From NCBI GenBank assembly GCA_008360975.2, contig VLJF02000047.1:2603698-2667697 (forward strand): a DNA stretch of 64,000 nucleotides. The letters are read 5' to 3'. Positions 38,677-49,940 of this stretch are shown here, piece by piece. This DNA is from Lichenostomus cassidix. Taxonomy: Eukaryota; Chordata; Aves; Passeriformes; Meliphagidae. The notes beneath the pieces are model-generated. The model worked only from the letters and a program-made list of their open reading frames with translations. It had not been told where the DNA came from and made no database searches. The position numbers and the translations under genes are program-made. Every line of letters starts with the position of its first letter. The first letter of the stretch is position 1.

Positions 38677-39363
38677 AAGTGGCGTGGAGGTGGACATGGA
38701 GGGTCTGTGATGGAGACCTGTTTTTTCCTGGGATCTGTACAAAGTCAGTGATGTGGAGTGGACTTGGAGGGTCTATGCTGGAGACCTGGATTGCCCCGCA
38801 GTCTGTAGAAAGTAAGTGGCGTGGAGGTGGACTTGGAGGGCCTGTGATGGAGACCTGGTTTTTCCTGGGATCTGTACAAAGTAAGTGACCTGGAAGTGGA
38901 CTTGGAGGGCCTGTGATGGAGACCTGTTTTTCCTGGGATCTGTACAAAGTAAGTGACCTGGAAGTGGACTTGGAGGGCCTGTGTTGGAGACGTGTTTTTC
39001 CTGGGATCTGTACAAAGTAAGTGATCTGGAAGTGGACTTGGAGGGCCTGTGATGGAGACCTGTTTTTTCCTGGGATCTGTACAAGGTAAGTGATCTGGAA
39101 GTGGACTTGGAGCGTCTATGCTGGAGACCTGGATTGCCCCGCGGTCTGTAGAAAGTAAGTGGCGTGGAGGTGGATTTGGAGCGTCTATGCTGGCGACCTG
39201 GTTTTTCCTGGGATCTGTACAAGGTAAGTGACCTGGAAGTGGACTTGGAGGGCCTGTGATGGAGACCTGGTTTTTCCTGGGATCTGTACAAGGTAAGTGA
39301 CCTGGAAGTGGACATGGAGGGCCTGTGATGGAGACCTGGTTTTTCCTGGGATCTGTACAAGGT
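38677..39363 (+). repeat. 687-bp ten-monomer higher-order unit, second copy
   Basis: The order is D, E, F, A, A, A, B, C, A, A, as at 35,656-36,342, and a new D-E-F cassette begins immediately after it. It is preceded by a monomer ending in the rare CAATGT variant, which also precedes D at 8,374 and 18,262. Confidence 0.83.
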
Positions 39364-41764
39364 AAGTGGCGTGGAGGTGGACATGGAGGGTCTGTGATGG
39401 AGACCTGTTTTTTCCTGGGATCTGTACAAAGTCAGTGATGTGGAGTGGACTTGGAGGGTCTATGCTGGAGACCTGGATTGTCCCGCAGTCTGTAGAAAGT
39501 AAGTGGCTTGGAGGTGGACTTGGAGGGCCTGTGATGGAGACCTGTTTTTTCCTGGGATGTGTACAAGGTAAGTGACCTGGAAGTGGACATGGAGGGCCTG
39601 TGATGGAGACCTGGTTTTTCCTGGGATCTGTACAAGGTAAGTGGCGTGGAGGTGGACTTGGAAGGCCTGTGATGGAGACCTGGTTTTTCCTGGGATCTGT
39701 ACAAGGTAAGTGACCTGGAAGTGGACTTGGAGGGCCTGTGATGGAGACCTGTTTTTTCCTGGGATCTGTACAAAGTAAGTGACCTGGAAGTGGACTTGGA
39801 GGGCCTGTGATGGAGACCTGTTTTTCCTGGGATCTGTGCAAAGTAAGTGACCTGGAAGTGGACTTGGAGGGCCTGTGATGGAGACCTGGTTTTTCCTGGG
39901 ATCTGTACAAGGTAAGTGACCTGGAAGTGGACATGGAAGGCCTGTGATGGAGACCTGGTTTTACCTGGGATCTGTACAAGGTAAGTGACCTGGAAGTGGA
40001 CTTGGAGGGCCTGTGATGGAGACCTGTTTTTTCCTGGGATCTGTACAAAGTAAGTGACCTGGAAGTGGACTTGGAGGGCCTGTGTTGGAGACCTGTTTTT
40101 CCTGGGATCTGTACAAGGTAAGTGACCTGGAAGTGGACTTGGAGGGCCTGTGATGGAGACCTGGTTTTTCCTGGGATCTGTACAAGGTAAGTGATCTGGA
40201 AGTGGACTTGGAGCGTCTATGCTGGAGACCTGGATTGCCCCGCGGTCTGTAGAAAGTAAGTGGCGTGGAGGTGGATTTGGAGGGTCTATGCTGGAGACCT
40301 GGTTTTTCCTGGGATCTGTACAAGGTAAGTGACCTGGAAGTGGACTTGGAGGGCCTGTGATGGAGACCTGGTTTTTCCTGGGATCTGTACAAGGTAAGTG
40401 ACCTGGAAGTGGACATGGAGGGCCTGTGATGGAGACCTGGTTTTTCCTGGGATCTGTACAATGTAAGTGACCTGGAAGTGGACTTGGAGGGCCTGTGATG
40501 GAGACCTGTTTTTTCCTGGGATCTGTACAAAGTCAGTGATGTGGAGTGGACTTGGAGGGTCTATGCTGGAGACCTGGATTGCCCCGCAGTCTGTAGAAAG
40601 TAAGTGGCGTGGAGGTGGACTTGGAGGGCCTGTGATGGAGACCTGGTTTTTCCTGGGATCTGTACAAGGTAAGTGACCTGGAAGTGGACTTGGAGGGCCT
40701 GTGATGGAGACCTGGTTTTTCCTGGGATCTGTACAAGGTAAGTGACCTGGAAGTGGACTTGGAGGGCCTGTGATGGAGACCTGTTTTTTCCTGGGATCTG
40801 TACAAAGTAAGTGACCTGGAAGTGGACTTGGAGGGCCTGTGATGGAGACCTGTTTTTCCTGGGATCTGTGCAATGTAAGTGACCTGGAAGTGGACTTGGA
40901 GGGCCTGTGATGGAGACCTGTTTTTCCTGGGATCTGTGCAATGTAAGTGACCTGGAAGTGGACTTGGAGGGCCTGTGATGGAGACCTGTTTTTCCTGGGA
41001 TCTGTACAAAGTAAGTGACCTGGAAGTGGACTTGGAGGGCCTGTGTTGGAGACCTGTTTTTCCTGGGATCTGTACAAAGTAAGTGACCTGGAAGTGGACT
41101 TGGAGGGCCTGTGTTGGAGACGTGTTTTTCCTGGGATCTGTACAAAGTAAGTGACCTGGAAGTGGACTTGGAGGGCCTGTGATGGAGACCTGGTTTTTCC
41201 TGGGATCTGTACAAGGTAAGTGATCTGGAAGTGGACTTGGAGGGCCTATGCTGGAGACCTGGATTGCCCCGCGGTCTGTAGAAAGTAAGTGGCGTGGAGG
41301 TGGACTTGGAGCGTCTATGCTGGCGACCTGGTTTTTCCTGGGATCTGTACAAGGTAAGTGACCTGGAAGTGGACTTGGAGGGCCTGTGATGGAGACCTGG
41401 TTTTCCTGGGATCTGTACAAAGTAAGTGACCTGGAAGTGGACTTGGAGGGCCTGTGATGGAGACCTGTTTTTCCTGGGATCTGTACAAAGTAAGTGACCT
41501 GGAAGTGGACTTGGAGGGCCTGTGATGGAGACCTGGTTTTTCCTGGGATCTGTACAAGGTAAGTGACCTGGAAGTGGACTTGGAGCGCCTATGATGGAGA
41601 CCTGGTTTTTCCTGGGATCTGTAGAAAGTAAGTGGCGTGGAGGTGGACTTGGAGCGTCTGTGCTGGAGACCTGGTTTTTCCTGGGATCTGTACAAGGTAA
41701 GTGACCTGGAAGTGGACATGGAGGGCCTGTGATGGAGACCTGTTTTTCCTGGGATCTGTGCAAA

Positions 41765-42440
41765 GTAAGTGACCTGGAATTGGACTTGGAGGGCCTGTGT
41801 TGGAGACCTGTTTTTCCTGGGATCTGTACAAAGTAAGTGACCTGGAAGTGGACTTGGAGGGCCTGTGATGGAGATGTGTTTTTCCTGGGATCTGTACAAA
41901 GTAAGTGACCTGGAAGTGGACTTGGAGGGCCTGTGATGGAGACCTGGTTTTTCCTGGGATCTGTACAAGGTATGTGACCTGGAAGTGGACTGAGGGCCTG
42001 TGATGGAGACCTGGGTTTTCCTGGGATCTGTACAAGGTAAGTGACCTGGAAGTGGACTTGGAGGGCCTGTGATGGAGACCTGTTTTTTCCTGGGATCTGT
42101 ACAAAGTAAGTGACCTGGAAGTGGACTTGGAGGGCCTGTGTTGGAGACCTGTTTTTCCTGGGATCTGTACAAAGTAAGTGACCTGGAAGTGGACTTGGAG
42201 GGCCTGTGATGGAGACCTGGTTTTTCCTGGGATCTGTACAAGGTAAGTGATCTGGAAGTGGACTTGGAGCGTCTATGCTGGAGACCTGGATTGCCCCGCG
42301 GTCTGTAGAAAGTAAGTGGCGTGGAGGTGGATTTGGAGCGTCTATGCTGGCGACCTGGTTTTTCCTGGGATCTGTACAAGGTAAGTGACCTGGAAGTGGA
42401 CTTGGAGGGCCTGTGATGGAGACCTGTTTTTCCTGGGATC
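41765..42440 (+). repeat. duplicated block R, copy 1
   Basis: About 0.67 kb is repeated at an offset of 1,023 bp (partner 42,788-43,440). Shared private variants are GACCTGGAATTGGAC, GGAGATGTG, AAGGTATGTGACC, a shortened GTGGACTGAGGGCC and GACCTGGGTTTTCC. The duplication is recent, since almost all private variants are kept. Confidence 0.8.
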
Positions 42441-42787
42441 TGTACAAAGTAAGTGACCTGGAAGTGGACTTGGAGGGCCTGTGATGGAGACCTGGTTTTT
42501 CCTGGGATCTGTACAAAGTAAGTGACCTGGAAGTGGACATGGAGGGTCTGTGATGGAGACCTGGTTTTTCCTGGGATCTGTACAAAGTAAGTGACCTGGA
42601 GTGGACTTGGAGGGCCTGTGATGGAGACCTGGTTTTTCCTGGGATCTCAGGTAAGTGACCTGGAAGTGGACTTGGAGGGCCTGTGATGGAGACCTGGTTT
42701 TTCCTGGGATCTGTACAAAGTAAGTGACCTGGAAGTGGACTTGGAGGGCCTGTGATGGAGACCTGTTTTTCCTGGGATCTGTACAAA

Positions 42788-43440
42788 GTAAGTGACCTGG
42801 AATTGGACTTGGAGGGCCTGTGTTGGAGACCTGTTTTTCCTGGGATCTGTACAAAGTAAGTGACCTGGAAGTGGACTTGGAGGGCCTGTGATGGAGATGT
42901 GTTTTTCCTGGGATCTGTACAAAGTAAGTGACCTGGAAGTGGACTTGGAGGGCCTGTGATGGAGACCTGGTTTTTCCTGGGATCTGTACAAGGTATGTGA
43001 CCTGGAAGTGGACTGAGGGCCTGTGATGGAGACCTGGGTTTTCCTGGGATCTGTACAAGGTAAGTGACCTGGAAGTGGACTTGGAGGGCCTGTGATGGAG
43101 ACCTGTTTTTTCCTGGGATCTGTACAAAGTAAGTGACCTGGAAGTGGACTTGGAGGGCCTGTGTTGGAGACCTGTTTTTCCTGGGATCTGTACAAGTAAG
43201 TGACCTGGAAGTGGACTTGGAGGGCCTGTGATGGAGACCTGGTTTTTCCTGGGATCTGTACAAGGTAAGTGATCTGGAAGTGGACTTGGAGCGTCTATGC
43301 TGGAGACCTGGATTGCCCCGCGGTCTGTAGAAAGTAAGTGGCGTGGAGGTGGATTTGGAGCGTCTATGCTGGCGACCTGGTTTTTCCTGGGATCTGTACA
43401 AGGTAAGTGACCTGGAAGTGGACTTGGAGGGCCTGTGATG
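42788..43440 (+). repeat. duplicated block R, copy 2
   Basis: This is the partner of 41,765-42,440. It differs by a one-base loss at about 43,193 (GTACAAGTAAGT) and a few substitutions. Just before it, at about 42,645, one monomer has lost the CTGTACA segment and reads GGGATCTCAGGTAAGTG. Confidence 0.8.
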
Positions 43441-44617
43441 GAGACCTGGTTTTTCCTGGGATCTGTACAAGGTAAGTGACCTGGAAGTGGACATGGAGGG
43501 CCTGTGATGGAGACCTGGTTTTTCCTGGGATCTGTACAAGGTAAGTGGCGTGGAGGTGGACATGGAGGGTCTGTGATGGAGACCTGTTTTTTCCTGGGAT
43601 CTGTACAAAGTCAGTGATGTGGAGTGGACTTGGAGGGTCTATGCTGGAGACCTGGATTGCCCCGCAGTCTGTAGAAAGTAAGTGGCGTGGAGGTGGACTT
43701 GGAGGGCCTGTGATGGAGACCTGGTTTTTCCTGGGATCTGTACAAGGTAAGTGACCTGGAAGTGGACTTGGAGGGCCTGTGATGGAGACCTGTTTTTTCC
43801 TGGGATCTGTACAAGGTAAGTGGCGTGGATGTGGACTTGGAGGGCCTGTGATGGAGACCTGTTTTTTCCTGGGATCTGTACAAAGGTAAGTGGCGTGGAG
43901 GTGGACTTGGAAGGCCTGTGATGGAGACCTGGTTTTTCCTGGGATCTGTACAAGGTAAGTGACCTGGAAGTGGACTTGGAGGGCCTGTGATGGAGACCTG
44001 GTTTTTCCTGGGATCTGTACAAAGTAAGTGACCTGGAAGTGGACTTGGAAGGCCTGTGATGGAGACCTGGTTTTTCCTGGGATCTGTACCAGGTAAGTGA
44101 CCTGGAAGTGGACTTGGAGGGCCTGTGATGGAGACCTGTTTTTTCCTGGGATCTGTACAAGGTAAGTGATCTGGAAGTGGACTTGGAGGGTCTATGCTGG
44201 AGACCTGGATTGCCCCGCGGTCTGTAGAAAGTAAGTGGCGTGGAGGTGGATTTGGAGCGTCTATGCTGGCGACCTGGTTTTTCCTGGGATCTGTACAAGG
44301 TAAGTGACCTGGAAGTGGACTTGGAGGGCCTGTGATGGAGACCTGGTTTTTCCTGGGATCTGTACAAGGTAAGTGACCTGGAAGTGGACTTGGAGGGCCT
44401 GTGATGGAGACCTGGTTTTTCCTGGGATCTGTACAAGGTAAGTGACCTGGAAGTGGACATGGAGGGCCTGTGATGGAGACCTGTTTTTTCCTGGGATCTG
44501 TACAAAGTAAGTGATCTGGAGTGGACTTGGAGGGTCTATGCTGGAGACCTGGATTGCCCCGCAGTCTGTAGAAAGTAAGTGGCGTGGAGGTGGACTTGGA
44601 GGGCCTGTGATGGAGAC

Positions 44618-45117
44618 NNNNNNNNNNNNNNNNNNNNNNNNNNNNNNNNNNNNNNNNNNNNNNNNNNNNNNNNNNNNNNNNNNNNNNNNNNNNNNNNNNN
44701 NNNNNNNNNNNNNNNNNNNNNNNNNNNNNNNNNNNNNNNNNNNNNNNNNNNNNNNNNNNNNNNNNNNNNNNNNNNNNNNNNNNNNNNNNNNNNNNNNNNN
44801 NNNNNNNNNNNNNNNNNNNNNNNNNNNNNNNNNNNNNNNNNNNNNNNNNNNNNNNNNNNNNNNNNNNNNNNNNNNNNNNNNNNNNNNNNNNNNNNNNNNN
44901 NNNNNNNNNNNNNNNNNNNNNNNNNNNNNNNNNNNNNNNNNNNNNNNNNNNNNNNNNNNNNNNNNNNNNNNNNNNNNNNNNNNNNNNNNNNNNNNNNNNN
45001 NNNNNNNNNNNNNNNNNNNNNNNNNNNNNNNNNNNNNNNNNNNNNNNNNNNNNNNNNNNNNNNNNNNNNNNNNNNNNNNNNNNNNNNNNNNNNNNNNNNN
45101 NNNNNNNNNNNNNNNNN
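44618..45117. other. assembly gap of exactly 500 N
   Basis: A second 500-N run sits inside the satellite, flanked on both sides by the same satellite in the same orientation. Its length is most likely a placeholder. Confidence 0.99.
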
Positions 45118-47959
45118 GGTCTGTGTTGGAGACCTGTTTTTCCTGGGATCTGTACAAGGTAAGTGACCTGGAAGTGGACTTGGAGGGCCTGTGATGGAGA
45201 CCTGTTTTTCCTGGGATCTGTACAAAGTAGTGATCTGGAGTGGACATGGAGGGCCTGTGATGGAGACCTGGTTTTTCCTGGGATCTGTACAAGGTAAGTG
45301 GCTTGGAGGTGGACATGGAGGGTCTGTGATGGAGACCTGTTTTTTCCTGGGATCTGTACAAAGTCAGTGATGTGGAGTGGACTTTGAGGGTCTATGCTGG
45401 AGACCTGGATTGCCCCGCAGTCTGTAGAAAGTAAGTGGCGTGGAGGTGGACTTGGAGGGCCTGTGATGGAGACCTGGTTTTTCTTGGGATCTGTACAAAG
45501 TAAGTGATCTGGAAGTGGACTTGGAGGGCCTGTGTTGGAGACCTGTTTTTCCTGGGATCTGTACAAAGTAAGTGACCTGGAAGTGGACTTGGAGGGCCTG
45601 TGTTGGAGACCTGTTTTTCCTGGGATCTGTACAATGTAAGTGACCTGGAAGTGGACTTGGAGGGCCTGTGATGGAGACCTGGTTTTTCCTGGGATCTGTA
45701 CAAGGTAAGTGATCTGGAAGTGGACTTGGAGCGTCTATGCTGGAGACCTGGATTGCCCCGCGGTCTGTAGAAAGTAAGTGGCGTGGAGGTGGATTTGGAG
45801 CGTCTATGCTGGCGACCTGGTTTTTCCTGGGATCTGTACAAGGTAAGTGACCTGGAAGTGGACTTGGAGGGCCTGTGATGGAGACCTGTTTTTTCCTGGG
45901 ATCTGTACAAAGTAAGAGACCTGGAAGTGGACTTGGAGGGCCTGTGATGGAGACCTGTTTTTTTCTGGGATCTGTACAAGGTAAGTGACGTGGAAGTGGA
46001 CTTGGAGGGCCTGTGATGGAGACCTGTTTTTTCCTGGGATCTGTACAAAGTAAGTGACCTGGAAGTGGACTTGGAGGGCCTGTGTTGGAGACCTGTTTTT
46101 CCTGGGATCTGTACAAAGTCAGTGATGTGGAGTGGACTTGGAGGGTCTATGCTGGAGACCTGGATTGCCCCGCAGTCTGTAGAAAGTAAGTGGCGTGGAG
46201 GTGGACTTGGAGGGCCTGTGATGGAGACCTGTTTTCCTGGGATCTGTACAAAGTAAGTGACCTGGAAGTGGACTTGGAGGGCCTGTGTTGGAGACCTGTT
46301 TTCCTGGGATCTGTACAAAGTAAGTGACCTGGAAGTGGACTTGGAGGGCCTGTGATGGAGACCTGTTTTTTCCTGGGATCTGTACAAGGTAAGTGATCTG
46401 GAAGTGGACTTGGAGCGTCTATGCTGTAGACCTGGATTGCCCCGCGGTCTGTAGAAAGTAAGTGGCGTGGAGGTGGATTTGGAGCGTCTATGCTGGCGAC
46501 CTGTTTTTTCTGGGATCTGTACAAGGTAAGTGACCTGGAAGTGGACTTGGAGGGCCTGTGATGGAGACCTGGTTTTTCCTGGGATCTGTACAAGGTAAGT
46601 GGCGTGGAGGTGGACTTGGAAGGCCTGTGATGGAGACCTGGTTTTTCCTGGGATCTGTACAAGGTAAGTGACCTGGAAGTGGACTTGGAGGGCCTGTGAT
46701 GGAGACCTGTTTTTTCCTGGGATCTGTACAAAGTAAGTGACCTGGAAGTGGACTTGGAGGGCCTGTGATGGAGACCTGTTTTTCCTGGGATCTGTGCAAA
46801 GTAAGTGACCTGGAAGTGGACATGGAGGGCCTGTGTTGGAGACCTGTTTTTCCTGGGATCTGTACAAGGTAAGTGACCTGGAAGTGGACTTGGAGGGCCT
46901 GTGTTGGAGACCTGTTTTTCCTGGGATCTGTACAAAGTCAGTGATGTGGAGTGGACTTGGAGGGCCTGTGATGGAGACCTGGTTTTTCCTGGGATCTGTA
47001 CAAGGTAAGTGGCTTGGAGGTGGACATGGAGGGTCTGTGATGGAGACCTGTTTTTTCCTGGGATCTGTACAAAGTCAGTGATGTGGAGTGGACTTGGAGG
47101 GTCTATGCTGGAGACCTGGATTGCCCCGCAGTCTGTAGAAAGTAAGTGGCGTGGAGGTGGACTTGGAGGGCCTGTGATGGAGACCTGGTTTTTCCTGGGA
47201 TCTGTACAAAGTAAGTGATCTGGAAGTGGACTTGGAGGGCCTGTGATGGAGACCTGTTTTCCTGGGATCTGTACAAAGTAAGTGACCTGGAAGTGGACTT
47301 GGAGGGCCTGTGATGGAGACCTGTTTCCTGGGATCTGTACAAAGTAAGTGACCTGGAAGTGGACTTGGAGGGCCTGTGATGGAGACCTGTTTTCCTGGGA
47401 TCTGTACAAGGTAAGTGATCTGGAAGTGGACTTGGGGTCTATGCTGGAGACCTGGATTGCCCCGCGGTCTGTAGAAAGTAAGTGGCGTGGAGGTGGATTT
47501 GGAGCGTCTATGCTGGCGACCTGGTTTTTCCTGGGATCTGTACAAGGTAAGTGACCTGGAAGTGGACTTGGAGGGCCTGTGATGGAGACCTGTTTTTTCC
47601 TGGGATCTGTACAAAGTAAGTGACCTGGAAGTGGACTTGGAGGGCCTGTGATGGAGACCTGTTTTTCCTGGGATCTGTGCAAAGTAAGTGACCTGGAAGT
47701 GGACTTGGAGGGCCTGTGTTGGAGACCTGTTTTTCCTGGGATCTGTACAAAGTAAGTGACCTGGAAGTGGACTTGGAGGGCCTGTGTTGGAGACGTGTTT
47801 TTCCTGGGATCTGTACAAAGTAAGTGACCTGGAAGTGGACTTGGAGGGCCTGTGATGGAGACCTAGTTTTTCCTGGGATCTGTACAAGGTAAGTGACCTG
47901 GAAGTGGACATGGAGGGCCTGTGATGGAGACCTGGTTTTACCTGGGATCTGTACAAGGT

Positions 47960-48645
47960 AAGTGGCTTGGAGGTGGACATGGAGGGTCTGTGATGGAGAC
48001 CTGTTTTTTCCTGGGATCTGTACAAAGTCAGTGATGTGGAGTGGACTTGGAGGGTCTATGCTGGAGACCTGGATTGCCCCGCAGTCTGTAGAAAGTAAGT
48101 GGCGTGGAGGTGGACTTGGAGGGCCTGTGATGGAGACCTGTTTTTCCTGGGATCTGTACAAAGTAAGTGACCTGGAAGTGGACTTGGAGGGCCTGTGATG
48201 GAGACCTGTTTTTCCTGGGATCTGTACAAAGTAAGTGACCTGGAAGTGGACTTGGAGGGCCTGTGTTGGAGACCTGTTTTTCCTGGGATCTGTACAAAGT
48301 AAGTGACCTGGAAGTGGACTTGGAGGGCCTGTGATGGAGACCTGTTTTTTCCTGGGATCTGTACAAGGTAAGTGATCTGGAAGTGGACTTGGAGCGTCTA
48401 TGCTGGAGACCTGGATTGCCCCGCGGTCTGTAGAAAGTAAGTGGCGTGGAGGTGGATTTGGAGCGTCTATGCTGGCGACCTGGTTTTTCCTGGGATCTGT
48501 ACAAGGTAAGTGACCTGGAAGTGGACTTGGAGGGCCTGTGATGGAGACCTGGTTTTTCCTGGGATCTGTACAAGGTAAGTGACCTGGAAGTGGACATGGA
48601 GGGCCTGTGATGGAGACCTGGTTTTTCCTGGGATCTGTACAAGGT
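47960..48645 (+). repeat. 686-bp ten-monomer higher-order unit, third copy
   Basis: The order of monomer types is the same as in the units at 35,656 and 38,677, with one base fewer. It starts with a D monomer carrying GGCTTGGAGG and is followed directly by another D-E-F cassette. Confidence 0.8.
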
Positions 48646-49559
48646 AAGTGGCGTGGAGGTGGACATGGAGGGTCTGTGATGGAGACCTGTTTTTTCCTGG
48701 GATCTGTACAAAGTCAGTGATGTGGAGTGGACTTGAAGGGTCTATGCTGGAGACCTGGATTGTCCCGCAGTCTGTAGAAAGTAAGTGGCTTGGAGGTGGA
48801 CTTGGAGGGCCTGTGATGGAGACCTGTTTTTTCCTGGGATGTGTACAAGGTAAGTGACCTGGAAGTGGACATGGAGGGCCTGTGATGGAGACCTGGTTTT
48901 TCCTGGGATCTGTACAAGGTAAGTGACCTGGAAGTGGACTTGGAGGGCCTGTGATGGAGACCTGGTTTTTCCTGGGATCTGTACAAGGTAAGTGACCTGG
49001 AAGTGGACTTGGAGGGCCTGTGATGGAGACCTGGTTTTTCCTGGGATCTGTACAAGGTAAGTGACCTGGAAGTGGACTTGGAGGGCCTGTGATGGAGACC
49101 TGTTTTTCCTGGGATCTGTACAAAGTAAGTGACCTGGAAGTGGACTTGGAGGGCCTGTGTTGGAGACCTGTTTTTCCTGGGATCTGTACAAAGTAAGTGA
49201 CCTGGAAGTGGACTTGGAGGGCCTGTGATGGAGACCTGGTTTTTCCTGGGATCTGTACAAGGTAAGTGATCTGGAAGTGGACTTGGAGCGTCTATGCTGG
49301 AGACCTGGATTGCCCCGCGGTCTGTAGAAAGTAAGTGGCGTGGAGGTGGATTTGGAGCGTCTATGCTGGCGACCTGGTTTTTCCTGGGATCTGTACAAGG
49401 TAAGTGACCTGGAAGTGGACTTGGAGGGCCTGTGATGGAGACCTGGTTTTTCCTGGGATCTGTACAAGGTAAGTGACCTGGAAGTGGACTTGGAGGGCCT
49501 GTGATGGAGACCTGGTTTTCCTGGGATCTGTACAAGGTAAGTGACCTGGAAGTGGACTT

Positions 49560-49940
49560 GGAGGGCCTGTGATGGAGACCTGGTTTTTCCTGGGATCTGT
49601 ACAAGGTAAGTGGCGTGGATGTGGACTTGGAGGGCCTGTGATGGAGACCTGTTTTTTCCTGGGATCTGTACAAGGTAAGTGGCGTGGAGGTGGACTTGGA
49701 AGGCCTGTGATGGAGACCTGGTTTTTCCTGGGATCTGTACAAAGTAAGTGACCTGGAAGTGGACTTGGAGGGCCTGTCAGTGAGACCTGTTTTTTCCTGG
49801 GATCTGTACAAAGTAAGTGACCTGGAAGTGGACTTGGAAGGCCTGTGTTGGAGTCCTGGTTTTTCCTGGGATGTGTACAAGGTAAGTGACCTGGAAGTGG
49901 ACATGGAGGGCCTGTGATGGAGACCTGTTTTTTCCTGGGA
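49560..49940 (+). repeat. block shared with the array edge
   Basis: This stretch matches about 55,758-56,138 at an offset of about 6,198 bp. Shared private variants are GGCGTGGATGTGGAC, GGGCCTGTCAGTGAGACC and the GGAAGGCC/GTTGGAGTCC monomer followed by GGGATGTGTACAAGG. The order near the right edge of the array is therefore also present inside it. Confidence 0.75.

Larger units (their letters stand above)
24516..44617 (+). repeat. 69-bp satellite array, second contig segment
   Basis: The same satellite continues in the same orientation. The first 230 bp or so (24,516-24,745) are unusually damaged, with many single-base losses (GACCTGAAGTGG, CTGGATCTG). After that the array is regular. It contains block X copy 3, many D-E-F cassettes and the cleanest copies of the 687-bp ten-monomer unit. 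No gene or other element was seen in it. Confidence 0.97.

Noticed and set aside
40561..43608. Very long minus-strand open frame (about 1,015 codons) as a repeat-rich protein gene
   Set aside because: The typical monomer's reverse strand is open in all three frames, and the frame changes between three different 23-residue readings at 67-68-bp monomers. There is no start context, no stop selection and no non-repeat domain. The same holds for the other long minus-strand frames in the array.
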